Source of the DNA: Clostridiales bacterium
Lineage (GTDB): Bacteria; Bacillota; Clostridia; Monoglobales; WRBX01
Direction of reading: 5' to 3'
Length of the DNA: 64,000 nucleotides
NCBI GenBank assembly: GCA_031261985.1
Contig: JAISIR010000018.1
Span: 55,343-119,342 of the forward strand
Part shown: positions 44,357-52,001 of the stretch, piece by piece
Numbering within the stretch: the first letter of the stretch is position 1
Layout of the letters: the number at the start of each line of letters is the position of its first letter
Position numbers and translations under genes: made by a program
The notes under the pieces: model-generated
Told to the model about the DNA's origin: nothing
Seen by the model: the letters and a program-made list of their open reading frames with translations, nothing else
Database searches by the model: none

Positions 44357-45325
44357 ATGAGAAAAGCTTTAGTGGTAGGTATCGATAATTACGGTGGAAA
44401 TCATAATCTAAATTCTTGCGTTAACGATGCCAATGAAGTTGCAAGATTACTCGCTCGTCATGAAAATAATGAGCTTAATTTCGATGTGAAGTTAGAAACA
44501 AATATTCATGGTGTCCCTGCTCTGCGTGAGAATGTTAAAAGGTGCTTTGAAACGGAATGCGAAACAGCGCTATTCTATTTTTCGGGGCATGGAGCAATTA
44601 ACGAATTTGGTGGAGAGCTTATTCTTGCTGATTATTTGAAAGATCAAATAGGGTTTTCGATGAATGATATTATTGCTGTGATTAGCACTTCAAAAGCTCA
44701 AAACAAAGTTGTGATATTGGATTGTTGCCATTCTGGATATGCAGGGAGTATGCCAACATCAGGTACAACAGCTACTATTGAGAACGGCGTTACAATTCTG
44801 ACTGCTTCAAAATCTAATGAAACCGCACTCTCTGGAAATCCTTATAGTTTGTTTACTTCGCTTTTGGTAGAAGCATTGAGAGGTGGAGCGGCGGACATTA
44901 TGGGGCATATAACTCTTGGCGGAATATACTCGTATATCGATAAATCGCTGGGGTCTTGGGGGCAACGACCTCTATTTAAAACAAATGTTAGTAGTTTTAT
45001 GTCTATCCGAGAGGTAGCCCCGCCAATTGACCCTAATATAATTAGAGCTTTGCCCATATATTTTAAGAACTATTATGATATTCTTGCGTTAGACCCTTCT
45101 TTCGAACCCACCAACACAGAAAGCTTTGAACACGAAGTTTTACCGCCTTTTGCAGATGAGAAAAATGTTAAAGTATTCGATGATTTGCAAATGTTAGAAA
45201 GCGTTGGGCTCGTCGTCCCTCACGACGAAAAACATATGTATTATGCAGCGATGAAATCGAAAGGGTGCAAATTAACGCTTCTTGGGCAACACTATTGGAA
45301 TTTAGTGAAAAATAATAAAATATAA
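44357..45325 (+). CDS. Caspase-like protease, effector of a TIR-caspase defence system
   Basis: Residues 1-215 form a caspase/metacaspase (peptidase C14) domain: KALVVGIDNYGGNHNLNSCV at the start, catalytic histidine in LFYFSGHGAINEFGG, catalytic cysteine in VVILDCCHSGYAGSM, and TILTASKSNETA. Residues 216-322 are a separate domain ending in what looks like a winged-helix segment (MLESVGLVVPHDEKHMYYA), which could sense a signal. The TIR gene follows 14 bases later. In type IV Thoeris a TIR protein makes a cyclic ADP-ribose isomer that activates such a protease, which then degrades host proteins. That role is inferred here from gene pairing. Confidence 0.85.
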   Translation: MRKALVVGIDNYGGNHNLNSCVNDANEVARLLARHENNELNFDVKLETNIHGVPALRENVKRCFETECETALFYFSGHGAINEFGGELILADYLKDQIGFSMNDIIAVISTSKAQNKVVILDCCHSGYAGSMPTSGTTATIENGVTILTASKSNETALSGNPYSLFTSLLVEALRGGAADIMGHITLGGIYSYIDKSLGSWGQRPLFKTNVSSFMSIREVAPPIDPNIIRALPIYFKNYYDILALDPSFEPTNTESFEHEVLPPFADEKNVKVFDDLQMLESVGLVVPHDEKHMYYAAMKSKGCKLTLLGQHYWNLVKNNKI

Positions 45326-45339
45326 AGGAGAACAAGATT

Positions 45340-45714
45340 ATGGCAAAAAGAGTATTTATTAGCTTTGCAGTAGAAGACAAAAATCTCAGAGATTTACTTG
45401 TGGGACAAGCAAGAAATGAGAATTCCCCCTTCGAGTTTATTGATATGTCCGTCAAAAAACCTTGGGATAGTCAATGGAAAACGAATTGCAGAACAAAAAT
45501 AAAAAGTTGCGATGGCTTATTAGCGATTGTAACAAGCAATACGAAAAATGCAGATGGTCAATTATGGGAAATAGGCTGTGCAAAGGATGAAGGTATTCCA
45601 CGCAGAGGAATTTGGGGAAGTACTAATGATAATAAAACTAGCAATGATATTTCTGGTTTATATATTACTAATTGGACTTGGGATAACATTAAGAACTGGA
45701 TTGAAAGCCTATAA
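45340..45714 (+). CDS. TIR-like (ThsB/MTH538-type) protein, sensor of the defence pair
   Basis: A 124-residue TIR-like domain alone: KRVFISFAVEDKNLRDLL is the first strand and box 1 region, KKPWDSQWKTNCRTKIKSCD the middle helix and CDGLLAIVTSNTKNADGQLW the following strand. The Glu in QLWEIGCAKDEGIP sits where catalytic TIRs keep their NADase glutamate. This is the ThsB/DUF1863 style of TIR found in Thoeris. It has a strong AAAGGAG site and is 14 bases from the caspase gene, so both are one operon. NAD-derived signalling on phage infection is the expected but untested activity. Confidence 0.82.
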   Translation: MAKRVFISFAVEDKNLRDLLVGQARNENSPFEFIDMSVKKPWDSQWKTNCRTKIKSCDGLLAIVTSNTKNADGQLWEIGCAKDEGIPRRGIWGSTNDNKTSNDISGLYITNWTWDNIKNWIESL

Positions 45715-45797
45715 TCTCTGGCAACGGTTTGGCAACAAAATGGAGGATAGCCGGTGTAATATTGATAATATAGATAATAGATATAATGAATAGAATA

Positions 45798-45823
45798 TTT
45801 CTTAAACAAATCAGTTTAAGAAA
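45798..45823. repeat. Perfect inverted repeat next to the right island end
   Basis: TTTCTTAAAC and GTTTAAGAAA flank a 6-base spacer. It could be a terminator for the defence operon without a proper T tail, or a recombinase arm site. Confidence 0.55.
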
Positions 45824-45837
45824 AGATTATCAGCGTG

Positions 45838-45849
45838 GAGTGGGAGTAG
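45838..45849 (+). repeat. Right attachment-like repeat
   Basis: An exact second copy of GAGTGGGAGTAG, the guaA 3' end, in the same orientation and outside any gene. Confidence 0.75.
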
Positions 45850-45918
45850 CGCTCGGAGGATTAGAGTACTGAAATAACATATGCAATTTAATAATTTGTT
45901 GTACAAAAGGAGAGCATT

Positions 45919-46347
45919 ATGAATTACAATGAAACGCACAAATTTGTTGCAATAGTTAATGAGAAAGTCGAAGTCGGCAAGATTATGAACGCGGTCAGCC
46001 ACGCAAGTTTAGGGCTTGTGAATAAGGTATCTGAGGGCGAGCGAGAGAAAATCTCGTTTATTAGCTATACCGATAAAGACGGCGTGGCACACGATAATAT
46101 CTCTGCTCTCTCGCTAATTGTTTTAAAAGGTCGCAATGGTGAGATTAAAAAGTGTCGCAAAGCGTTCGTCGAAGAAGGTATCCCTTTTGTTGATTTTTTA
46201 GAAACTATGACGGGCGATACATATAAGGAACAACTTGATAAAACCGCCGAAATCGCAACGGACGAGCATAATTATTTTGCCTTAGTTGCCTTTGGCGAAA
46301 TCGAGAAAATCAACCCGATAACAAGAAAGTTGTCGCTGTATAAGTAG
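45919..46347 (+). CDS. DUF2000-family protein
   Basis: A 142-residue protein matching DUF2000, related to the peptidyl-tRNA hydrolase 2 fold: HKFVAIVNEKVEVGKIMNAV, SHASLGL, then FISYTDKDGVAHDNISALSL and a central ILKGRNGEIKK-like strand-turn. Function unknown. AAAAGGAGAG is the ribosome site. It is the first gene of a tightly packed run up to 50036. Confidence 0.75.
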   Translation: MNYNETHKFVAIVNEKVEVGKIMNAVSHASLGLVNKVSEGEREKISFISYTDKDGVAHDNISALSLIVLKGRNGEIKKCRKAFVEEGIPFVDFLETMTGDTYKEQLDKTAEIATDEHNYFALVAFGEIEKINPITRKLSLYK

Positions 46348-46358
46348 GTGTAATTTTT

Positions 46359-47201
46359 ATGCGAATTACAGTTGCAAGTGCATTTAGTAAAAACAATAGC
46401 GGTGGGAACAAGGCAGGCGTTTTCTTAGAAAGCGAAGGCTTATCACGCACGCAAAAGATGCAAATTTCAAAAGAATTAGGCTATGCCGAAACTGCCTTTG
46501 TGTCCGCTCCAACAGAGCCACAAGCCGATTTCAAGTTCGAGTATTTCACGCCGAGCGAAGAAGTGCCCCTTTGCGGACATGCAACCGTTGCAGCTTTTAC
46601 CGTCTTGCGTGAAAAAGGCTTGCTTACAAAAGAAAATATCCGTCTGCAAACTAAAGAGGCAACGCTCGATATTGTCGTAACCGCCGATAAAGTTTTAATG
46701 CAACAAAACAATCCGATTTTTGCCGAAACCCTCCAGCCTGATGAGTTTAAAAATTGTTTTGATATAGAAGTTACAAATGAAAGCCTGCCTATTCAAGTCG
46801 TATCAACTGGTTTGCGTGATATTATGTTGCCAATAAAGAGTCGTACCACTCTTGACGCTATGAACCCAAACTTTACTGAAATCACAACGATTAGCGAAAA
46901 ATACGATACCGTTGGCATACACGCATTCGTCATAGATAATGGCAAAATCGTGTGCAGAAATTTCGCCCCGCGTTATCATGTCCCAGAAGAATCCGCAACA
47001 GGCACGAGCAATTGCGCGCTGGCTTGCTATTTGTATCACAACGGAATAATCAAGCAGAATAATTACACCTTTGAGCAAGGCTATTCGCTGAATTCTCCTA
47101 GCGTGATAAATGTTACGCTTGCGACAAATGGCGATGACATTACCAAAGTTGTCGTAGGCGGGAGCGGTTATGTGGTTGAGGATAAAGTGGTGAAGATATG
47201 A
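46359..47201 (+). CDS. PhzF-family isomerase
   Basis: A 280-residue member of the PhzF/DapF-fold family. The catalytic glutamate lies in LGYAETAFVSAP, the first-domain motif is EVPLCGHATVAAFTVL, and the second-domain motif is RNFAPRYHVPEESATGTSNC. Members isomerise small acids; outside phenazine producers their substrates are mostly unknown. It is co-directional with its neighbours and overlaps the next gene by four bases (ATGA). Confidence 0.88.
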   Translation: MRITVASAFSKNNSGGNKAGVFLESEGLSRTQKMQISKELGYAETAFVSAPTEPQADFKFEYFTPSEEVPLCGHATVAAFTVLREKGLLTKENIRLQTKEATLDIVVTADKVLMQQNNPIFAETLQPDEFKNCFDIEVTNESLPIQVVSTGLRDIMLPIKSRTTLDAMNPNFTEITTISEKYDTVGIHAFVIDNGKIVCRNFAPRYHVPEESATGTSNCALACYLYHNGIIKQNNYTFEQGYSLNSPSVINVTLATNGDDITKVVVGGSGYVVEDKVVKI

Positions 47202-47494
47202 TACAACACATAGTTTTATACAAATTCGAGGGTATTTCAAGCGGAACGCTGGCGCAAATTAAGAATAAATTTGAGCAATGCAAAGCCGAGCTTAGTGGCA
47301 TAAAAGAGCTACACTTTGGCGAGAACGTCAGCCTCAAAAAGCATTTAGACCACGGGTTTAATTATGCTTTGTTTATGGTTTTTGAAAATGTTGATGTGAT
47401 AAAAACTTACAATGAACTGCAAGCACACAAAGATGCACAAACTTTAATGGCTGATTATCAAAACGGTGTTTTAGTCTTTGATATTGAGTGCTAA
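47198..47494 (+). CDS. Dabb (stress-responsive A/B barrel) protein
   Basis: A 98-residue dimeric alpha/beta-barrel domain: MIQHIVLYKF at the start, LSGIKELHFGENVS in the middle and HGFNYALFMVFENVDVIKTY at the core. The family ranges from stress proteins to small cyclases and decarboxylases. The start overlaps the phzF stop (ATGA). Confidence 0.85.
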   Translation: MIQHIVLYKFEGISSGTLAQIKNKFEQCKAELSGIKELHFGENVSLKKHLDHGFNYALFMVFENVDVIKTYNELQAHKDAQTLMADYQNGVLVFDIEC

Positions 47495-47509
47495 ATAGGA
47501 TGGAATTTT

Positions 47510-47890
47510 ATGCAAGTAATTAAAAAGTCTAATGTTCCTGTTCGTGATTTTGGCGAGGGGCTGAAATTGCAAATTTTATTAGACAAACAGAATAATGCTA
47601 AAAACCTTGATATGGGGACGGTCGAGATTGCACCGAATAGCAAAACGGGTATGCACTCACGCAGTTTTGAAGAAGTCATTTATATGCTAAAAGGCGAGGG
47701 GCAAGTTGTGCTTGAAAATGGCGAGGTTTACACTTTGCAAACTGGCGATAGCATACTAATTCCGCCTGGCATAACGCATTGCCACGCTAACGCAACTAAT
47801 GAGCCGTTAGAGCAATTATACATTTTTGCACCGCAAGCAGGCGATAAAATTCAAACGCAACTTCGTGAGCTTAGGATTATTAAGGGCTGA
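47510..47890 (+). CDS. Cupin-domain protein
   Basis: A single-cupin protein of 126 residues. Cupin motif 1 lies around TGMHSRSFEEVIYMLKGEGQ and motif 2 around GDSILIPPGITHCHAN. Motif 1 has HSR where HxH is usual, so metal binding may involve only one histidine there. Function unknown; probably a small-molecule-binding or isomerase role in this operon. Confidence 0.85.
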   Translation: MQVIKKSNVPVRDFGEGLKLQILLDKQNNAKNLDMGTVEIAPNSKTGMHSRSFEEVIYMLKGEGQVVLENGEVYTLQTGDSILIPPGITHCHANATNEPLEQLYIFAPQAGDKIQTQLRELRIIKG

Positions 47891-47898
47891 GAAAAGAC

Positions 47899-48303
47899 AT
47901 GAACAAGCACAAAACTGAAGCTATTAAAGCGTTTATATCTGGGCCGAATTGTTGCCAAGCGGTTTTAGGTTCGTATGCAGAAGAGTTAGGGCTTAGTGCA
48001 AAGCTTGCTAAAAATATCGCTCGCCCTTTTGGTGGAGGTATAGTAAACACAAGGAACATTTGTGGTGCAGCAAGCGGTATGGTTATGGTGTTGGGCTTGA
48101 AATATGCTGATGAGTTAGAGAAAGTGGAGTTTAATTCTATGGTGCAAAAGGCACTTTTGGAGTTTGAAAGGCTGGCTGGTGCATTAGATTGTTATAGTCT
48201 TACCCAAGTGCCTTTTGGCGAGAAGATGCCACCCGAACATAAACACACTTGCTCGAAATACATACGCATCGCTTGCGATATTATTGACGATTTGGAGGAA
48301 TAG
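47899..48303 (+). CDS. C-GCAxxG-C-C family redox protein
   Basis: The 134-residue product has NCCQAVLGSYAEELGL, ARPFGGGIVNTRNICGAASG (the C-GCAxxG core) and a last cysteine in HTCSKYIRIACDIID. The family is a putative redox-active or metal-binding protein of anaerobes. The ribosome site is weak (GAGAAAAG). Confidence 0.85.
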   Translation: MNKHKTEAIKAFISGPNCCQAVLGSYAEELGLSAKLAKNIARPFGGGIVNTRNICGAASGMVMVLGLKYADELEKVEFNSMVQKALLEFERLAGALDCYSLTQVPFGEKMPPEHKHTCSKYIRIACDIIDDLEE

Positions 48304-48307
48304 TAAC

Positions 48308-49252
48308 ATGATAGACCTTACACCGCAATATTTAATATCGCAAGCCTTTGTTTTAAGCGTTTATGTTTTAATATGCATAACATTTTTTGCGCATAAAAGT
48401 AAAACAATATTATGGCTTAATACCGCATCAAACTTCCTCTACATAATAGGGTTTTTCTTGCTTGGCGCTTACTCTGGAATGGCGGCAGTTGCGGTGGCTT
48501 TTGTGCGAAATTGCTTGGTGATGCTTACAAAAAGCGAGAAATCTAACAGCATAATAACTTGGCTTTCTATTGTTGCTCTTGCTATTTGTGGCTACTTTAC
48601 TTTTAATGGAATTTTCAGCACATTTATTATAATTGCGACAATGCTCTACTCTTACGCTATCTGCCAAAAAAATGTGCTAACTTATAAAAAACTAAATGTA
48701 ATCATCTCGCTTTTAAGGCTAATCTATAATATTTTTGTGTTCTCAATAATCGGGATAATCTTTGAATTATGCTTGCTTATTTCGGTTATTATCGGCGTTA
48801 CAAAGCATATAAATGACAAGCAAATTACAACAAAAATTGGCGGATATGACGAGCTTTACAATAGCGCATATTCCGTTCGAGAAAAAGTGTTTGTGAACGA
48901 AGATAACGAGGTTTACGATTTTGGCGATGATATCGATAAAATAGCTACACATTTTGTATTGTTTGATGGCGATAACCCTATTGCAACGGCTCGTCTATTT
49001 TTTAAGGATAATGTGTATCAAGTTGGCAGGGTTGCGGTTTTGAGGGAGTATCAAGGGCAAAAGCTTGGCGCGAAAGTTATGCAGGAGTTGCTTGAATTTG
49101 CGCAAAAACAAGCGATAGACGAGGTACATCTGCACTCGCAATGCCACGCGCAAGGCTTTTATGAGAAGCTTGGCTTTACCTCGTATGGTGATATATTTCA
49201 AGAGGCGAATATTGACCATATAAGTATGGTTTGGCGGGAACAATTAAGTTAA
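48308..49252 (+). CDS. YgjV-like membrane domain fused to a GNAT acetyltransferase
   Basis: About 314 residues. Residues 1-170 have five or six membrane helices matching the YgjV (Imp-YgjV) family (SQAFVLSVYVLICITFFAHK, NTASNFLYIIGFFLLGAYSG). Residues 175-314 are a GNAT domain of the ElaA/YjcF kind (AYSVREKVFVNEDNEVYDFG; VGRVAVLREYQGQKLGAKVM; GFYEKLGFTSYGDIF). The fusion would put an acetyltransferase on the cytoplasmic face of the membrane. GGAGG precedes the ATG at 48308; the ORF track start at 48215 lies inside the previous gene. Confidence 0.8.
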   Translation: MIDLTPQYLISQAFVLSVYVLICITFFAHKSKTILWLNTASNFLYIIGFFLLGAYSGMAAVAVAFVRNCLVMLTKSEKSNSIITWLSIVALAICGYFTFNGIFSTFIIIATMLYSYAICQKNVLTYKKLNVIISLLRLIYNIFVFSIIGIIFELCLLISVIIGVTKHINDKQITTKIGGYDELYNSAYSVREKVFVNEDNEVYDFGDDIDKIATHFVLFDGDNPIATARLFFKDNVYQVGRVAVLREYQGQKLGAKVMQELLEFAQKQAIDEVHLHSQCHAQGFYEKLGFTSYGDIFQEANIDHISMVWREQLS

Positions 49253-49271
49253 TCAAAAACAGGAGGATACT

Positions 49272-50036
49272 ATGAAACTTAAATTTTTAGGGACGGGTGG
49301 CGTATTAGGGACGCCTGTTTGGAATTGCAACTGCAAGGCGTGCACAAGTGAGGATGCTCGTAACGTTCGCATGCGTCCGTCGTTTTTGGTTCAATTGGCG
49401 AACACAAATATTATCATAGATTTTGGCAAGGATTTTCATCAACAAGTATTGAAATATTCACTTCCTCATATAGATTTTGCGTTTTTAACACATGCGCACC
49501 AAGACCACATTGGCGGGTTTGAGCAATTTTCATCTAACGGAAAGTGCATTGTTACAATGCCTACAAGCGTATTTAACGATTTTTGGAAGGATTCTTCGGC
49601 AGATTGGATAACGGCGCGCAATCCCGAGATGTTACTTTCTGCTTTTCAAGGCGTTAGAAAAATCGAGAACTTTAGCATTTCCCCTGTAAAGCTTAATCAT
49701 AACAAAGATTTTTCTCCCAATTATGTTCCTGCTTATGGCTATGTTTTTAGAAGTGATGATTTTAGTTTTGCATATTTGGGCGACCATGATAAGGTTTTAG
49801 AGCCAGAAAAACTTGAAAATTTGGATTTGCTTATAACCGATGGCAACCGTTGGGAGGATAATGGTTGGGGGCATGCAGGAATTGCTGGTGGTTTAAAGGA
49901 GTACGAAAAATACAAGCCCAAGCGAATGATTTTTACGCATTTATCTCATGATATTGAGCATAACGATGCGCAATGGCACGTCCGTCAAATTGGGAATATT
50001 GATATTGCCTATGACGGTATGGAAGTTGAGTTTTAG
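49272..50036 (+). CDS. MBL-fold metallohydrolase, PhnP-like
   Basis: A metallo-beta-lactamase fold protein of 254 residues: LKFLGTGGVLGTP, the zinc-binding CNCKAC site typical of PhnP-like enzymes, FLTHAHQDHIGGFEQF as HxHxDH, GDHDK and TDGNRW, and a final MIFTHLSHDIEHND. PhnP is a phosphoribosyl cyclic phosphodiesterase; with no other phosphonate gene here the substrate is open, a cyclic phosphate being likely. Confidence 0.85.
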   Translation: MKLKFLGTGGVLGTPVWNCNCKACTSEDARNVRMRPSFLVQLANTNIIIDFGKDFHQQVLKYSLPHIDFAFLTHAHQDHIGGFEQFSSNGKCIVTMPTSVFNDFWKDSSADWITARNPEMLLSAFQGVRKIENFSISPVKLNHNKDFSPNYVPAYGYVFRSDDFSFAYLGDHDKVLEPEKLENLDLLITDGNRWEDNGWGHAGIAGGLKEYEKYKPKRMIFTHLSHDIEHNDAQWHVRQIGNIDIAYDGMEVEF

Positions 50037-50108
50037 GGCTGCGCCGAATTTAGTAAGTTTCTAGCGATAAAATTTAACATGAATTTAACATAAAACGCCA
50101 TAACGTCA

Positions 50109-50137
50109 TTGACTTTTACATATAAAAGTAGTATAAT
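50109..50137 (+). promoter_or_regulatory. SigA promoter of the interrupted gene
   Basis: TTGACT (50109-50114), 17 bases, TATAAT (50132-50137), 47 bases before the ATG at 50185. Confidence 0.8.
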
Positions 50138-50184
50138 AGTTGTATGGGTGAATGTTTACATCTACAATTTTAGGGGGAAAACTT

Positions 50185-51729
50185 ATGCAAATGTCAAAAG
50201 AAGAGGCACTAAAAAGTATAGAAGATTTCGGGACTAAATTTGTTGAATTAGTACCAGAGAGATTTTTTGATGACGAAAATTTCGCTATCAGATTTATTCA
50301 AACTGAAGCAGTGGATTGATTAAAAGTGCCAGAGAGAAACCGCACGGAATTGGTTTGTCTTGCTGCTCTTAGTAAAAACCGCTCTAATATTGCTAAGGTT
50401 TACGAGGCTATACCAGAGCGTGCTAAAGGTAAGTTGATTTTTGATTTTCTGCTAAAAATTGGAGCGTATGAAAATGTTCCAGATTTTATGGAGTTAGCTA
50501 AAAAAGTTGGGTCGTTAGAAAAAGCTACCCAAAAAGTTGAATATGACAAGCTTAATAAGACCGATAGAATTTTACTCGATAACGAAACACCCGAGGCGCG
50601 TGAGAACGCTTTTTACGAGGCGTATAGTGCTTTTATGAAAAAGTCGGACGATTACAAGAAAAACTGTTTTTGCATGCAACGCAACGAGAAAGAGGATATT
50701 TACCGCCTTTCACAAATTCCAAAATATTATCGCTCTGACAGGATTTGTGAGCTAGCTGTTAAAGCAAGAGATAAAGATTTAATCTTAATTCCTAGAGCTA
50801 TTCTTAGTGAAAAATTTATAAACTTAGCCTTTAACGACAATGGCGAAACTTTAAAAAAACCGTGCGATGGCTTTTATAGAATGAAAGATGTTTTTACAAT
50901 GCTATGTTGCGCACGTGGTATGGCAGCAGATGAGATACATCCTAGCTTTTTCGACGGCGCGCAGGTTAATACTTCGGTTTGGGATATTGAAAAGGTTAGG
51001 ACAAAAATTTTTAAAACAATGAGGGAATTAACATCTCAAGTACCTTCTCCAGAAGCACATGGCAGAGTACTCGAAATAATTGATACCGCGTGGGACTTAA
51101 TAACAAGAAAGAAAACTAGCGATAAGCTTAAGGCTAACAGCGCAGATTCTTTAGACTCTTTAGAAAATGAAACTTTATTTAAAGCCAAAGTTTTAGACGC
51201 AGCTTTGTTATGTGAAAAGGTTAATCTTGGCGAAGATATATCTAAATATGACAACCACTTTAAGAAGATTATGCAAGAGATTAAAGAAATTGACATCGAC
51301 CCACGTTTGAAGCATGGCGTTGTTTATGAAGCGTTATTAAAAACCTGCCCAGGAGAATGGATTAGCGATACGCTTGATGTATTGGATTCTATAAAGCTTA
51401 CTGACCTGCCACCTATAACTGTTTACCAAATGAATAAATCGGGAATAGTTGCGCAAGAGCGTTCGTCTGAATCCTCTGACTCGCCTAGTTCGCCTGAATT
51501 TAGCATAAACACGGGCGGCACTAACATCAAAATTAGTAACCAAAGACTATATATTAATGGCAAGATGGCGTACGATGGCGATTATCCTTTAGTTATAAAA
51601 GGCACAAACACAAGTTTTGATTCAACCTTGGAAGCTATTACTGTTGGCAACACAAAAATTGAGGCTAAAAATGGTGTTGTAAAAGTGAATGGCGTCGCAC
51701 CAAAATTTGCTCCGTTGCAGCAACGTTAA
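50185..51729 (+). pseudogene. Hypothetical gene interrupted by an in-frame TGA
   Basis: The ORF track begins at 50326, but that GTG has no ribosome site. In the same frame, an ATG at 50185 has AGGGGGAAAACTT and a promoter. The frame reads MQMSKEEALKSIEDFGTKFV to TEAVD, then TGA at 50317-50319, then LKVPERNRTELVCLAALSKN and 467 further residues. A TGG at this place would give VDWLKVPE, so a single base change fits best. The protein is helical, with repeats reminiscent of DUF4116, and has a beta-rich C-terminus. No function recognised. TGA is a normal stop elsewhere here. Confidence 0.7.
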
Positions 51730-51761
51730 GGCAAGTAATTTATGCAAATTTAAAAAAATGC

Positions 51762-51790
51762 TTGACAAAGTTTTAGATATGTGTTATAAT
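51762..51790 (+). promoter_or_regulatory. SigA promoter of the leader-peptide attenuator
   Basis: TTGACA (51762-51767), 17 bases, TATAAT (51785-51790); a full consensus. Confidence 0.88.
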
Positions 51791-51819
51791 ATTGTAAATT
51801 TGAAAATTGAGGTTATTAC

Positions 51820-51891
51820 ATGAATTTTATTAAGACAAATATTAACATTTATGTCGTGGTCGGACGCTGTTCGGCTTATTTGTCTATATAA
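51820..51891 (+). CDS. Leader peptide, 23 aa, in front of an attenuator
   Basis: ATG at 51820 with GAGG seven bases upstream. The peptide is MNFIKTNINIYVVVGRCSAY ending LSI, with an Ile/Val cluster at residues 8-14. Its last codons overlap the first arm of an antiterminator hairpin. A ribosome slowed at the Ile/Val codons would leave that arm free; one that reaches the stop would cover it. This is the classical logic of translational attenuation. It is not in the ORF track because of its size. Confidence 0.65.
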   Translation: MNFIKTNINIYVVVGRCSAYLSI

Positions 51892-51947
51892 AAATATAGT
51901 TAAAACCAAGCCGAACACAGAAAATCAAGTTTTCTGTGTTTTTTTTA
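51867..51947 (+). promoter_or_regulatory. Antiterminator/terminator switch upstream of the acyl-CoA ligase
   Basis: Two mutually exclusive hairpins: CTGTTCGGCTT (51867-51877) with AAGCCGAACACAG (51908-51920), and the terminator ACACAGAAAA with TTTTCTGTGT plus eight T (51915-51947). They share ACACAG, so forming the first prevents the second. Confidence 0.75.
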
Positions 51948-52001
51948 TTCATTTTTAAACAAGACCTTTGTTTTCAAATACAATTTAAGGAGTAGGTAAA
52001 A

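Larger units (their letters stand above)
44249..45849 (+). mobile_element. Putative minimal genomic island at guaA carrying a defence pair
   Basis: About 1.6 kb bounded by exact 12-base direct repeats, the left one formed by the end of guaA. Cargo is only the caspase-like and TIR-like genes, plus a short orphan frame at the left and a 10-base-pair inverted repeat 15 bases inside the right end. No recombinase gene is present, so it is either a decayed element or mobilised in trans. Site-specific elements that target guaA are established; this particular boundary is inferred from the repeat alone. Confidence 0.6.

Noticed and set aside
48215-48307. Upstream extension of the YgjV-GNAT gene in the ORF track
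   Set aside because: It lies inside the preceding gene in another frame; GGAGG supports the ATG at 48308.
50317-50319. UGA recoded as tryptophan or selenocysteine
   Set aside because: TGA ends several other genes here (dpaA, phzF, cupin), and no SECIS-like hairpin is evident right after the codon; a point mutation is simpler.
50326-51729. GTG start at 50326 for the 467-residue ORF
   Set aside because: No ribosome site; the same frame upstream of the TGA has a promoter, ribosome site and ATG.
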